A stretch of 64,000 nt of DNA, taken from NCBI GenBank assembly GCA_963843835.1, contig CAWJMD010000008.1:248001-312000 (forward strand). The letters are read 5' to 3'. The translations under genes and the position numbers were made by a program. The stretch comes from CAWJMD01 sp963843835 (GTDB taxonomy: Bacteria > Actinomycetota > Actinomycetes > Actinomycetales > CAWJMD01). The notes beneath the pieces were generated by a model, which saw only the letters and a list, made by a program, of their open reading frames with translations, was not told where the DNA came from and did no database searches. Shown here piece after piece: positions 16,113 to 27,706 of this stretch (its first letter is position 1; each line of letters starts with the position of its first letter).

Positions 16113-18341
16113 TCAGCTCGTCGACGGCTCCGGCAGGATCGGTCGGTCCAGCAGCACCGGGCCACCCTGCGAGGGGACGACGGCCGCCAGGAGGAGGTGC
16201 ACGCTCGCGGCGTCCACCGGTCGCGACCACAGGTAGCCCTGGCCGAGTGTGCATCCCTCGCGGCGCAGCCACGCCGCCTGCGTGGCGTGCTCGACACCCT
16301 CCGCGACCGTGCTCATCTCGAGGGACCGGCTCATCTCCAGGATGGTGCGGGTCACGGCGGCCTGGTGCTCGTCGTCGGCGATCCCGTCCACGAAGGACTT
16401 GTCCACCTTCAGCACGTCCGCGGGCAGGCGGCTCAGGTAGGACAGCGAGCTGTACCCGGTGCCGAAGTCGTCGATGGCGATCCGGACCCCCGCGGACCGC
16501 AGGGCGGCCAGGCGAGGGGCCACCGTCTCGAACTCGGTGAGCATCACGCTCTCGGTGATCTCCAGCGTCAGCCGGTTGGCGGGCAGACCGGTCGAGTCGA
16601 GCACCGCCAGCACCTCGTCGACGAAGCCGGGCTGGACCAGCTGGCGGGCGGCGACGTTCACCGCCATCGTCGGCCGGCGCAGGTCCGACTGGAGCTGCGC
16701 GGCGAAGGTGCAGGCCGTCCGCAGCACCCAGGAGCCCACGGCCACGATCAGACCCGTCTCCTCGGCCATCGGCACGAAGGCGGCGGGGGGAAGCAGGCCC
16801 CGTTCGGGGTGGCGCCAGCGGACGAGCGCCTCGAAGCCGTTGATCGCGCCCGTGCGCAGGTGGATGGTGGGCTGGTAGCGCAGCTCGAGCTGGTCGCTTC
16901 GCAGCGCCCGCTGCAGGTCGGAGCGCAGCTCGAGGCGCGCGAGGGCCTCGTCGTGCAGGGCGGCATCGTAGACGGCGACGGTCGACTTGCCGCGGTCCTT
17001 CGCCCAGTACATCGCCACGTCGGCGTTGCGCAGCGCCTCCTCGGCGGTGCCGCGGCCGGGAACGGCGGTGGCCAGGCCGATGCTGATGTGCACGGGGAGC
17101 TTGGCGCCGTCGAGCTCCACGGGAACTGCGAGGTCGGAGAGGATCCGCTCGGCGACCAGCAGGCCCTCGTCCAGGTCGGTGTCCTCCATCAGCACCGCGA
17201 ACTCGTCGCCGCCGAGCCTCGCTGCCGTGTCGCCGGCGCGTACGGCGGCGCCGATCCGCGCACCGACCTCGGTCAGGAGCGCGTCGCCGACGCCGTGTCC
17301 GCGGCTGTCGTTGACGTTCTTGAAGTCGTCCAGGTCGCAGTACAGCAGCACGAGCGGGCGCTCCTCCCCGAGCGGGGTCGACAGAGCGTGACCCAGCCGG
17401 TCGGAGAACAGCTGCCGGTTCGCCAACCCGGTCAGCGCGTCGTGGAACGCCTGGTACGCAAGGCGTTCCGCGAGGGCGTGGCGCTCGGTCGCGTCCCGGA
17501 CGGTGAGCACGAAGCCTTCGACGGTGGGGTCGGCGAGCCGGTTGCTCAGCACCCCCTCGAGCACCAGCACGCGCCCGTCGGCATGTGGAGCCCTCACCTG
17601 CACCGCCTGCTCGGCATCGGGTCGCAGCGTCGCCATGAGGCCGACCAGCACCTGCACGTCCTCCTCCGTGAGCAGGTCCACCACCCGACGAGCCAGCACG
17701 TCCTCCGACTCGAACCCGAGCACGGCCCGGCTCGACGGGCTGACGAACGTCGTGGTGCCGTCCGCGTCGAACACGGTCACCAGGTCGGATCCGTTCTGCA
17801 CCAACGTGAGGAGCCGCTGCTCGCTGGCGGCGAGCGCCTCGGCCTCCGTGGCGACGCGCTCCAGGTTCCGGTGGCGACGCACGAGCCGGCGGAACCACAT
17901 GAACCACCCGATGGACACGACCACGATGAGGGTGGCGTACACGCCGTCCGCCTGCCGGTCGATCCGCGTAGCGCGCCCGTCGAGCAGGGCGCCCAGGCGA
18001 TCCGTGGCCCCGCGGAGCCGGTCCGCCGACTCGGCGCCGGGGGAGAGGTCGACCTGGGTCGCCGCCGCGCGCAGCTCGCGCAGGTCACGCTCGGGGACAC
18101 CTGAGAACGCGAGTGCGTCGAGCGTGCTGGTGAGGTCTGCGGTGTCCCCGGCCGCGAGCCGGCCGGCCAGGGCGGCCTGAACCAGACGCTGCTCCTGCAC
18201 CGCGTCGCCCCGGTGGTAGACGGCGCTGAGCAGCAGGATCTCGCCGCCGATCACCGCGAGGGTGACCAGCAGGGTCGCCAGCACGCGTAGACGCGACCGA
18301 GCCCGCAACGGCGTACCGGACGTGCCTGTCTGCGACCGCAC
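16113..18341 (-). CDS. PAS-GGDEF-EAL c-di-GMP signalling protein
   Basis: Membrane-anchored bifunctional-type c-di-GMP enzyme of 742 residues from GTG 18341, which has a gggag site. A TM segment lies near 20-40 (LATLLVTLAVIGGEILLL), then an extracytoplasmic sensor region of ~90 residues, a second TM near 130-150, a PAS domain near 185-300 (LVTVFDADGTTTFVSPSSR), GGDEF near 375 with an upstream RAGD inhibitory-site motif, and EAL (FEALVRW near 503, DDFGTGYSSL). Both active-site signatures are intact, so it could make and break c-di-GMP. A longer upstream open frame lacks a recognisable start context. Confidence 0.9.
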   Translation of the reverse strand: MRSQTGTSGTPLRARSRLRVLATLLVTLAVIGGEILLLSAVYHRGDAVQEQRLVQAALAGRLAAGDTADLTSTLDALAFSGVPERDLRELRAAATQVDLSPGAESADRLRGATDRLGALLDGRATRIDRQADGVYATLIVVVSIGWFMWFRRLVRRHRNLERVATEAEALAASEQRLLTLVQNGSDLVTVFDADGTTTFVSPSSRAVLGFESEDVLARRVVDLLTEEDVQVLVGLMATLRPDAEQAVQVRAPHADGRVLVLEGVLSNRLADPTVEGFVLTVRDATERHALAERLAYQAFHDALTGLANRQLFSDRLGHALSTPLGEERPLVLLYCDLDDFKNVNDSRGHGVGDALLTEVGARIGAAVRAGDTAARLGGDEFAVLMEDTDLDEGLLVAERILSDLAVPVELDGAKLPVHISIGLATAVPGRGTAEEALRNADVAMYWAKDRGKSTVAVYDAALHDEALARLELRSDLQRALRSDQLELRYQPTIHLRTGAINGFEALVRWRHPERGLLPPAAFVPMAEETGLIVAVGSWVLRTACTFAAQLQSDLRRPTMAVNVAARQLVQPGFVDEVLAVLDSTGLPANRLTLEITESVMLTEFETVAPRLAALRSAGVRIAIDDFGTGYSSLSYLSRLPADVLKVDKSFVDGIADDEHQAAVTRTILEMSRSLEMSTVAEGVEHATQAAWLRREGCTLGQGYLWSRPVDAASVHLLLAAVVPSQGGPVLLDRPILPEPSTS

Positions 18342-18453
18342 CCTGATGCCGCTCCCTCGTCTGTGGACGCCTACTGCTGTCCATCGGCGCGCGGACGCAC
18401 GGGGTTGAGGTCGGCGCATGCTCCGGTCGCACGGCCGACGGACCGGGCTGCGG

Positions 18454-18465
18454 TACCCTCGGCCC
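18454..18465 (+). promoter_or_regulatory. -10 box for the leuS leader transcript
   Basis: TACCCT at 18454-18459 fits TANNNT and lies 6 nt before the leader ATG at 18466, predicting a leaderless transcript that begins at the leader ORF. Confidence 0.6.
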
Positions 18466-18501
18466 ATGCGTAGCGGACTGCTCCTTCTGCAGCCGCGCTG
18501 A
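18466..18501 (+). CDS. leuS leader peptide (four consecutive Leu codons)
   Basis: An 11-residue ORF reading MRSGLLLLQPR, with four Leu codons in a row (ctg ctc ctt ctg), directly behind a -10 box and followed by hairpins and a terminator-like element ahead of leuS. This is the layout of a transcription attenuator sensing charged leucyl-tRNA. A 9-bp inverted repeat (GCCGCGCTG at 18492-18500, overlapping the leader stop, and CAGCGCGGC at 18528-18536) can form a large hairpin, with a nested GGCCCG/CGGGCC hairpin at 18507-18522. That the peptide itself is made is inferred. Confidence 0.75.
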   Translation: MRSGLLLLQPR

Positions 18502-18537
18502 TCAGCGGCCCGCGTACGGGCCCGGACCAGCGCGGCG

Positions 18538-18564
18538 ACCCCTCCTGAGCGAGGGGTTCTTCTG
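18538..18564 (+). terminator. Attenuator terminator upstream of leuS
   Basis: ACCCCTC (18538-18544) pairs with GAGGGGT (18551-18557) around a 6-nt loop and is followed by the T-rich TCTTCT: an intrinsic terminator 39 nt before leuS. The 9-bp leader hairpin ends just before it at 18536, so switching between folds is plausible. Confidence 0.75.
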
Positions 18565-18602
18565 TGTCCGGACCTGACCAGCACACCGAGACGAGGACGA
18601 CG

Positions 18603-21134
<2,532 letters not shown>

Positions 21135-21136
21135 CC

Positions 21137-22027
21137 ATGGCGGAACCGTCCGACGGCCCCGGTCCGAGTCGGGTGGGGGTGCTCACCGACTCGACCGCGT
21201 ACCTCCCGGTCGAGCTCGTCGACGAGCTGGGCATCGAGGTGGTGCCGCTCGAGGTCGTCATCGGCGGTGTCGCGCACGCGGAGCCGGACGTCTCCAGCGA
21301 GGACCTGGCTGCGGCGCTGAGGCGATGGGTGCCTGTCACGACGTCCCGACCGTCCCCCGCGGCGCTGCTCGCGGGGGTGCAGGCGCTCGTGTCGCGCGGC
21401 GCCGAGGAGGTCGTCGTCGTCCACCTCTCCGGTGAGGTGTCGGGGACCTGCTCGGCGTCGAGGCTCGCGGCCCGCAGCGCCGAGGTGCCGGTGCACGTGG
21501 TCGACTCCCGTTCTCTCGCCATGGGTCTGGGCTACGCCGTGCTGGCGGCGGCCCGGGCGGCACGCGCCGGCGCGTCCGTCGACGAGGTGGTGCGTGCCGC
21601 CGAGGCCACCGCACGGGCCACCCGCGTCTGGTTCTGCGTCGACACCCTCGAGCACCTGCGGCGTGGGGGACGCATCGGCGCAGCGCAGGCACTGATCGGC
21701 TCGGCGCTGGCGGTCAAGCCGATCCTGCACCTCGTCGACGGGCGCGTGCAGCCGCTGGAGAAGGTGCGGACGTCGAGCAGGGCGATGGCCAGGCTGGTCG
21801 AGCTGGTCGGCGAGGCTGCGGCCGAGCTGGCCGCCGACGGGAGCTCGACGGCTCGGCCGGAGGTCACCGTCCACCACCTCGCGTCACCCGAGCGGGCGGA
21901 GCAGCTGGCCGAGACCCTGCGGCGGAAGCTGCCCGGGAGCCCGCCGGTGCGGGTGGTCGAGGTGGGTGGCGTGGTCGGGGCGCACGTCGGGCCCGGCACC
22001 GTCGGCGTAGTCCTCGCCCCAGGCTGA
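21137..22027 (+). CDS. DegV family fatty-acid-binding protein
   Basis: The 296-residue DegV/EDD-fold protein begins GVLTDSTAYLPVELVDELGIEVVPLEV, then VTTSRPSPAALLAGVQAL (the T-S-R/Q-P lipid-binding motif), VVVVHLSGEVSGTCSASRLAA, VHVVDSRSLAMGLGYAV and the GGRIGAAQALIGSALAVKPIL signature. FakB-type relatives bind fatty acids for phosphorylation by FakA. No fakA-like gene is in the window. It starts 3 nt after leuS and is probably in its transcript, hence under the same attenuator. Confidence 0.93.
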   Translation: MAEPSDGPGPSRVGVLTDSTAYLPVELVDELGIEVVPLEVVIGGVAHAEPDVSSEDLAAALRRWVPVTTSRPSPAALLAGVQALVSRGAEEVVVVHLSGEVSGTCSASRLAARSAEVPVHVVDSRSLAMGLGYAVLAAARAARAGASVDEVVRAAEATARATRVWFCVDTLEHLRRGGRIGAAQALIGSALAVKPILHLVDGRVQPLEKVRTSSRAMARLVELVGEAAAELAADGSSTARPEVTVHHLASPERAEQLAETLRRKLPGSPPVRVVEVGGVVGAHVGPGTVGVVLAPG

Positions 22028-22039
22028 CGGGCGGGCGGT

Positions 22040-22867
22040 CTACGGCCCCGGCTGCCTGGGGGTGTCGACCTCCAGGGTCGTCGACCCCGGCCCGAACCAC
22101 AGCGTGCGCTGCGGGAACGGGATCGAGACCCCGGCCTCGTCCAGCGCCTTCTTCACCGACACGGCGACCGCGCTGCGTACCCGCCACCGCGTCGCGATGT
22201 CCGCGTCGTGCCAGTAGCGGACGGCGAGGTTGATCGACGAGTCCCCGAACTCCTCCACCCACACCTCGGCCGGGGGGCTCGGGAGCACCCCCTCGGTGTC
22301 GTCGCAGGCCCCCAGCAGGGTCGCCCGGACCTCGTCGAGGTCCGCGTCGTACGCCACGCCCACCGTGATCGACGTCCGGTTCGACGGCGTGCGGGTGTAG
22401 TTGACGATCGGTGCCTGCAGCACCTTGGCGTTCGGCAGGTAGACCGTGAGGCCGTCGTAGGTCGTCAGCTCGACCGTGCGCAGGTTGACGTCGTCGACGA
22501 TGCCCTCGAAGTCGCCGCTGCCGATCTGGTCGCCCACCCTGAACGGCCTCCTGACCTGGAGCAGGACGCCGGCGACGAAGTTCTCGAGGATGTCCTGGGC
22601 GGCGAACGCCAGCGCGATGCCGCCGACGCCGAGGGCACCGAGCAGCGGACCCACCTGCACGCCGGCGATCTCCAGCGCGTAGACCGACCCGACGATGACC
22701 ACCAGGACGCCGGCGAAGCGGCCGATGAGCCGACCGGCGTGGCGGTCCGAGTCACCGCGGTCCACGGTGCGCACCAGGATGCGGCGGAGCAGGGTGGCGA
22801 GGAGCAGCGCGGCCGCGAACACCACGACCGCCCACAGCACCTGCAACCCGTCCACGTCGTCGAGCAC
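22040..22867 (-). CDS. MscS-family mechanosensitive channel
   Basis: Small-conductance channel homologue of 275 residues from GTG 22867. Three N-terminal membrane segments are seen (LWAVVVFAAALLLATLLRR; FAGVLVVIVGSVYALEIAG; and the pore helix). The pore-lining stretch has the MscS GALGVGGIALAFAAQDIL glycine/alanine pattern, then FVAGVLLQVRRPFRVGDQI and the beta domain with VDDVNLRTVEL. Longer starts would translate the tandem repeat at 22879-22974 and are rejected. It converges on degV with a 12-nt gap. Confidence 0.9.
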   Translation of the reverse strand: MLDDVDGLQVLWAVVVFAAALLLATLLRRILVRTVDRGDSDRHAGRLIGRFAGVLVVIVGSVYALEIAGVQVGPLLGALGVGGIALAFAAQDILENFVAGVLLQVRRPFRVGDQIGSGDFEGIVDDVNLRTVELTTYDGLTVYLPNAKVLQAPIVNYTRTPSNRTSITVGVAYDADLDEVRATLLGACDDTEGVLPSPPAEVWVEEFGDSSINLAVRYWHDADIATRWRVRSAVAVSVKKALDEAGVSIPFPQRTLWFGPGSTTLEVDTPRQPGP

Positions 22868-22878
22868 CCGGCCAGTCT

Positions 22879-22974
22879 GGCGTACCGGCGTACCGGCGTA
22901 CCGGCGTACCGGCGTACCGGCGTACCGGCGTACCGGCGTACCGGCGTACCGGCGTACCGGCGTACCGGCGTACC
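22879..22974. repeat. Twelve-copy 8-bp tandem repeat (GGCGTACC)n
   Basis: Twelve perfect head-to-tail copies of GGCGTACC fill 96 nt, starting 12 nt upstream of the mscS start and 129 nt before comEA. No unit carries a mismatch. The period is not a multiple of three, so it is not built to be translated. The position, in the divergent promoter region, suits a length-variable regulatory spacer, but it could be a neutral slippage tract. Confidence 0.95.
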
Positions 22975-23102
22975 CGGCTGCCGGCGCGCCGGGTCGAGCG
23001 TGGTGCCTGTCTCCGTCCACAGGTCGCCGTGCCCGGGGCCGTCGTCCACAGGCCGAGGCCGATGCTGTCCCCAGCCCGGTCGGGGCATCCACGGTGGGCC
23101 CC

Positions 23103-24032
23103 ATGGTGCTTGCCTCACGACGCGACGCGGACGCCCGGGCGCAGGCCGAGGGGAGGTTGGCCGACCTGTTGCGCCCGCCCTCGGGGTGGACACCCTCGCA
23201 GCCCCCACCGGCGCCTGACCCGGACGACGACTTCTGGGAGCCACCCCAGCGAGGCCGGCACCGCGCTCGCCCAGAGCCGGAGAGCCGACCTGCCGGGGTG
23301 CTCGAGCGGGCCGTCCCGTCGACCCTGCGTCAGGCGAGATGGGGCGTGACCTGGCGAGCGGCGGTGGCCGTCGCGGTCGTCGCCGTCGCGCTCGCCCTGG
23401 CCATCGCCGTGCGGTCGGCGTCCGCGAGACCGGGGGAGCCGGTCCCGGCGCGACCGACGGCGGTTGCCACGGCCGTCGCGTCGGGTCCGCTGTCGACGAG
23501 CCCGGAGTCGCCGGGTCCGGCGTCGCCCGGTCCGGGGGCGGCCGGCACCACGGGCGGTGGCCCCACGTCGGATGGTCAGGAGCTCCTGGTCCACGTCGTG
23601 GGGCAGGTCGCGACGCCGGGGGTGGTGCGCGTGCCGGCCGGGTCCCGGGTCGCGGACGCGCTCGAGCGGGCGGGCGGTGCCCTGGACTCGGCCGACCTGG
23701 CTCGGGTGAACCTCGCCCGGCCCGTCGTGGACGGTGAACAGGTCGTCGTGCCCAGACCCGGGGAGACGGTGGCTCCCGCGCCGGGGGTCGGCGGGCAGGT
23801 CGGGGTCCCTGGGGGACCCGGTGGCGCGGCCGGTGCCGGGACGCCCGTGCGCTTGAACAGCGCCGACCTGGCGGCCCTCGACGCGCTGCCGGGGATCGGT
23901 CCCGTCCTCGCCCAGCGGATCCTCGACTGGCGCCGGGAGCACGGGTCGTTCTCGAGCGTCGACGAGCTGGGCGAGGTCTCGGGGATCGGCGACAAGCTGC
24001 TGGAGCAGCTGCGGTCGCTCGTGACGGTGTGA
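23103..24032 (+). CDS. comEA: ComEA-like DNA-uptake protein
   Basis: Membrane-bound DNA receptor of natural transformation systems. The 309-residue product has a charged N-terminal region of ~80 residues, one TM segment (WRAAVAVAVVAVALALAIAV), a Pro/Gly/Thr-rich linker, an SLBB domain (VHVVGQVATPGVVRVPAG) and a C-terminal helix-hairpin-helix pair (LNSADLAALDALPGIGPVLA and EVSGIGDKLLEQLRSL). The stop overlaps comEC by GTGA. Transformation needs further genes (comEB/F, pili) not seen here, so competence itself is not shown. Confidence 0.92.
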   Translation: MVLASRRDADARAQAEGRLADLLRPPSGWTPSQPPPAPDPDDDFWEPPQRGRHRARPEPESRPAGVLERAVPSTLRQARWGVTWRAAVAVAVVAVALALAIAVRSASARPGEPVPARPTAVATAVASGPLSTSPESPGPASPGPGAAGTTGGGPTSDGQELLVHVVGQVATPGVVRVPAGSRVADALERAGGALDSADLARVNLARPVVDGEQVVVPRPGETVAPAPGVGGQVGVPGGPGGAAGAGTPVRLNSADLAALDALPGIGPVLAQRILDWRREHGSFSSVDELGEVSGIGDKLLEQLRSLVTV

Positions 24033-26473
24033 CCGACCGTGGCGGCGTGACCGATCCGGAGGGCGGCGGGCAGGGCGCGGACCTGCGGCTGCTGCCCGCG
24101 GCGGCGGCGGCGTGGGCGGGCGCCGGCTGGGCCGTGGGCCAGGACCTCCGGTCGACGCTGGTCGGCGCGGCCGGACTGACCGGTCTGGCGCTCGTAGGGC
24201 TCGCGCTGCTGGTCGCGGGTCGGACGAGGCAGCGGGCGCGGGGCGCGGTCGCTGCCGCCGTCGTCGCGTGCCTGTGCGGAGCGCTCGCGATGCTCTCGGG
24301 CGGCGTCCAGGGCGACGCGCGGTCGGCGGGCGCGATCGGCGCGCTGGTCACGGACGGCGCGACGGTGACGGTGACCGGCCGGGTGATGTCCGCGGCGCGC
24401 GCGGTCACGCCCGAGCCGGGGCGCGAACGGTCGGGTCCGCAGAGATGGACCCTGCGGCTGCGGGTGGACCACGTGGCCGGGCGGGGGCTCGACGGCGACG
24501 CGGCGTCGCCGGTGCTCGTGATCGGCGGTCAGGGATGGACCGACCTCGAGATCGGGCAGCAGGTGTCCGCCACCGGGCAGCTGCAGCCCGTCGAGGACGG
24601 CGACGACGTGACCGCCCTGCTCATCGGACGCGGTCCGCCGGTCGTGGTGCGGAGCGCCAGCCCGGTGGCCGCCGTCGCGGCGTCGCTGCGAGCCGGCCTG
24701 CGGCGGGCCAGCGAGCAGCTGCCGGCGGACGCCCGCGGGCTGCTCCCGGGCCTGGTGGTGGGGGACACCTCGCGGCTGCCACCGGACCTCGAGCAGGACA
24801 TGCGTGACACGGGCCTGACCCACCTGACCGCCGTCTCCGGCAGCAACATCACCATCGTCTGCGGTGCCGGCCTGCTGGTCGCGGCGTTCTGCGGGCTCCG
24901 TCGTCGGTCGCGTGTGGTCGCGGCCGCCCTGGTGCTCGTCGCGTTCGTCGTCGTAGCCGGTCCCGAGCCGAGCGTCCTCCGTGCCGGCGTGATGGGGGCT
25001 GTCGGCCTCCTCGGTCTGGTCGGGTCGCGCCGGGGCACGGGCATGCCGGCGCTGTGCCTGGCGGTCCTCGTCCTCGCGGTCGTGGACCCCTGGTTGTCGC
25101 GCGCGTTCGGCTTCGCGTTGTCCGTGTTGGCGACCTCCGGCCTCCTGCTGCTGGCACGGCCTCTCGCGCAGGCGATGTCGCGGGTGCTCCCCGGCTGGCT
25201 CGCGATGGCCGTCGCGGTGCCGCTCGCCGCCCAGACCGTGTGCGGGCCGGTGACGATCCTCCTGACGCCCCAGGTGCCCCTGATGGCACTGCCGGCGAAC
25301 CTGCTGGTGGCGCCGGCCGTGGCACCGGCCACCGTCCTCGGGGTCGTCGCGACCGTGCTGGCGCCCGTGTGGCCCTCCGGTGCGGAGGCGGTGGCGTGGC
25401 TCGCGGGGTGGGCGGTCCGGTGGGTCGCACTGGTCGCCCGGGCAGCGGCAGACGTGCCCGGCGGCAGCCTCGCCTGGCCCGAGGGCGCCCTCGGTGCGGC
25501 ACTTCTCGCAGCGGCCAGCGTGCTGGCCCTGGCGGGTACCGCCGTGCTCGCCCCGGCGCTCGGCCCCTTCGCCCGCCACCGCAGGCTGCTGGGCGGGCTG
25601 GCGTGCGCGGCCGGGCTCGTCCTCGTCGTGGCCCTCGCCCCGTTGCCGGGTTGGCCGGGACGCTCCCCGTCGTCCTGGCCACCCGACGGCTGGCGTGTGG
25701 TGGCCTGCGACGTCGGGCAGGGCGCGGCGCTCGTGGTGTCCACCGGCCCCGGGCGGGCGGTGGTCGTGGACGTGGGCCCCGACCCGGCCACGGTCGACGG
25801 CTGCCTCGACCGGCTCCGCGTCCACCGCATCGAGGTGCTCGTGCTGACCCACTTCCACGCCGACCACGTCGACGGGCTGGAGGGGGCGCTGAGCGGCCGC
25901 GAGGTCGATGACGCCGTGGTCAGCCCCCAGCGCGACCCACCCGGCACGGCTCGTCGCGTGACCCAGGCGCTGGCAGACGCCGGGATCCCCGTCCGGGAGG
26001 GTTGGGCGGGCGAGCGGGGCCGGGTCGGCGACCTGGACTACGAGACGGTCTGGCCAGCGGTGCTCATCGGTGGACAGGCTGGAACGGCGCCGGAGGGTTC
26101 GCTGGCGAACGACGCCAGCGTCGTGCTCGCCGTCCGCGCGCCCGAGCTCACCCTGCTGGCCACCGGAGACGTGGAGCCGGTGGCCCAGCAGGCGCTGCTC
26201 GCCGAGCTGCGCGAACGCCCCGACCTCGGCCCGTTCGACGTGGTCACGGTCGCCCACCACGGGTCGGCGCACCAGTGGCCCGCGCTCTACGAGCACCTGG
26301 CGCCGCGCGTCGCGGTGGTGAGCGCGGGCGCGGGCAACGACTACGGGCACCCCGCAGCGGGGACGCTCGAACTGCTCGAGCGCGTGGGTGCGGTCGTGCC
26401 GCGCACCGACCGGGACGGTGACGTCGCCGTCGGCGTGGGCGCGGACGGTTTGTGGTGGTCGGCCCGCAGGTGA
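24029..26473 (+). CDS. comEC: ComEC/Rec2 family DNA-transport channel protein
   Basis: Integral membrane protein thought to pass single-stranded DNA across the membrane. The 814-residue product has N-terminal TM segments, a DUF4131-like OB region, the ComEC competence core (GLTHLTAVSGSNITIVCG near residue 270) with about ten TM helices, and a C-terminal metallo-beta-lactamase domain with the full THFHADHVDG motif near 608 and VTVAHHGSAHQ. The intact metal site suggests a nuclease-like function. GTG start overlaps comEA; holA follows 55 nt later. Confidence 0.94.
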   Translation: MTDRGGVTDPEGGGQGADLRLLPAAAAAWAGAGWAVGQDLRSTLVGAAGLTGLALVGLALLVAGRTRQRARGAVAAAVVACLCGALAMLSGGVQGDARSAGAIGALVTDGATVTVTGRVMSAARAVTPEPGRERSGPQRWTLRLRVDHVAGRGLDGDAASPVLVIGGQGWTDLEIGQQVSATGQLQPVEDGDDVTALLIGRGPPVVVRSASPVAAVAASLRAGLRRASEQLPADARGLLPGLVVGDTSRLPPDLEQDMRDTGLTHLTAVSGSNITIVCGAGLLVAAFCGLRRRSRVVAAALVLVAFVVVAGPEPSVLRAGVMGAVGLLGLVGSRRGTGMPALCLAVLVLAVVDPWLSRAFGFALSVLATSGLLLLARPLAQAMSRVLPGWLAMAVAVPLAAQTVCGPVTILLTPQVPLMALPANLLVAPAVAPATVLGVVATVLAPVWPSGAEAVAWLAGWAVRWVALVARAAADVPGGSLAWPEGALGAALLAAASVLALAGTAVLAPALGPFARHRRLLGGLACAAGLVLVVALAPLPGWPGRSPSSWPPDGWRVVACDVGQGAALVVSTGPGRAVVVDVGPDPATVDGCLDRLRVHRIEVLVLTHFHADHVDGLEGALSGREVDDAVVSPQRDPPGTARRVTQALADAGIPVREGWAGERGRVGDLDYETVWPAVLIGGQAGTAPEGSLANDASVVLAVRAPELTLLATGDVEPVAQQALLAELRERPDLGPFDVVTVAHHGSAHQWPALYEHLAPRVAVVSAGAGNDYGHPAAGTLELLERVGAVVPRTDRDGDVAVGVGADGLWWSARR

Positions 26474-26528
26474 TCCCGGCTCCCACCCGCACCCGCCGGT
26501 GTCGCCGCGGCGTGGCAGGCTGACGCCC

Positions 26529-27560
26529 GTGGCGACGAGCGGATCCAAGGTGGCGACCGCCCGGGGCTGGCGGCAGGCGACGTGCGCACCCGTGGTGCTG
26601 GTGACCGGACCGGAGAGCCTGCTCGCCGACCGGGCCGTCGACGGGGCGGTCGCGGCGTCGCGCAGCCAGCACGAGCACGTCGAGGTCAGCCAGCTCGACG
26701 CCGTGGCCTACGAGTCCGGCGCCCTGGCGGTGCTGGCCAGCCCGTCGCTGTTCGAGGAGAGCCGCGTCATCGTCCTGCGCGGGATGGCCGAGGCCTCCGA
26801 CGCCGCGATCATCGACGCCCTCGACTACCTGACCGACCCACAGGACGACGTGGTCCTCGTCCTGCAGCACGGGGGCGGACCCAAGGGGCGCAAGCTCATC
26901 GACACCGCCAAGGCGACCCCCGGTGCCGTCTGGGTCGACTGCCCCGCGCTGAAGAAGGACGCCGAGCTGCTGTCCTTCGTCTCGGGCGAGTTCGCGGACG
27001 CGAGGCGCAAGATCTCCTCCCAGGGCGCCCGGGCGCTCGTGGACGCCTACGGCAGCGACGTCCGCGAGCTGGCCAGCGCGTGCTCCGCCCTCCTGTCCGA
27101 CGTCGAGGGCGACGTCGACCTGGAGCACGTCAAGGACCACCACGGAGGACGAGCCGAGGCGACGGGGTTCGAGGTCGCCGACGCGGTGGTGGCCCGCGAC
27201 CGGGGCAAGGCCCTGCTGCAGCTGCGTCGGGCCCTCGACACCGGGGTCGACCCGATCCCGCTGGTGGCAGCCGTCGCCATGAAGCTCCGGGGCATGGCCA
27301 AGGTGGCAGCCGCCTCGGGGCGGGGCCCCCAGGTCGCCAAGGAGCTCGGCATGGCCCCGTGGATGGTCGACAACGCCCGCCGTGACCTGCGCCGCTGGAA
27401 CCCGCAGGACCTGGGCGACGCCATCGTGGCTGTCGCCGGCGTCGACGTCGCCCTCAAGGGCGGCGTGATGGTGGGCGGCCTCTCCCGCGGCCGGTCGGAG
27501 GACAACGTGTACACGCTCGAGCAGTTCGTCCTGCGCGTCACGCTGCCCGAGCACGACTGA
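26529..27560 (+). CDS. holA: DNA polymerase III delta subunit
   Basis: Clamp-loader subunit that opens the sliding clamp. The 343-residue product begins after GTG 26529 with PVVLVTGPESLLADRAV, then SPSLFEESRVIVLRGM, DDVVLVLQHGGGPKGRKL and the helical middle and C-terminal domains (AVAMKLRGMAKVAA, MAPWMVDNARRDLRRW). Length and order fit HolA, and the gene follows comEC, as in many bacteria. A CAGGCT box 7 nt upstream may be its -10. A longer open frame upstream overlaps comEC and lacks a ribosome site. Confidence 0.92.
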   Translation: MATSGSKVATARGWRQATCAPVVLVTGPESLLADRAVDGAVAASRSQHEHVEVSQLDAVAYESGALAVLASPSLFEESRVIVLRGMAEASDAAIIDALDYLTDPQDDVVLVLQHGGGPKGRKLIDTAKATPGAVWVDCPALKKDAELLSFVSGEFADARRKISSQGARALVDAYGSDVRELASACSALLSDVEGDVDLEHVKDHHGGRAEATGFEVADAVVARDRGKALLQLRRALDTGVDPIPLVAAVAMKLRGMAKVAAASGRGPQVAKELGMAPWMVDNARRDLRRWNPQDLGDAIVAVAGVDVALKGGVMVGGLSRGRSEDNVYTLEQFVLRVTLPEHD

Positions 27561-27617
27561 CGCCCGGCCCCGCTGGTTCGCGCGCCCGGACGACCCGTAC
27601 CCCGTCGCACGACGGCA

Positions 27618-27656
27618 CGAACCCCCGGTGCGACGAGGGTCGCGACCGGGGGTTCG
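27618..27656. terminator. Bidirectional terminator between holA and rpsT
   Basis: A 12-bp inverted repeat (CGAACCCCCGGT at 27618-27629, complement at 27645-27656) whose loop contains a further GCGAC/GTCGC stem. It sits between convergent holA and rpsT and can act on both strands. Confidence 0.85.
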
Positions 27657-27706
27657 GGTCGAGTCGGGGGGTGGCGCCCGTCAGCTGACGGGCACGCGCG
27701 GCGGCC

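Noticed and set aside
15613..17907. A single 764-residue minus-strand protein joining the VOC gene to upstream sequence
   Set aside because: Only the last 130 residues match a family; the rest is Arg-rich read-through antiparallel frame of the GGDEF-EAL gene with poor GC3.
18466..18564. T-box riboswitch before leuS
   Set aside because: No T-box sequence or specifier-loop architecture is visible; a Leu-codon leader ORF explains the element better.
18564..18602. GTG 18564 as the leuS start
   Set aside because: It lies in the attenuator terminator; ATG 18603 has a ribosome site and a normal LeuS N-terminus.
22879..22974. CRISPR array
   Set aside because: The repeat is head-to-tail with no spacers and an 8-bp unit, so it is a simple tandem repeat.
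22868..23104. N-terminal extension of MscS translated through the repeat
   Set aside because: It would encode a GTPVRRYA-type repeat not seen in MscS proteins; GTG 22867 gives the normal length.
23103..26473. Evidence that the organism is naturally competent
   Set aside because: comEA/comEC alone are widespread and other transformation genes are not in the window.
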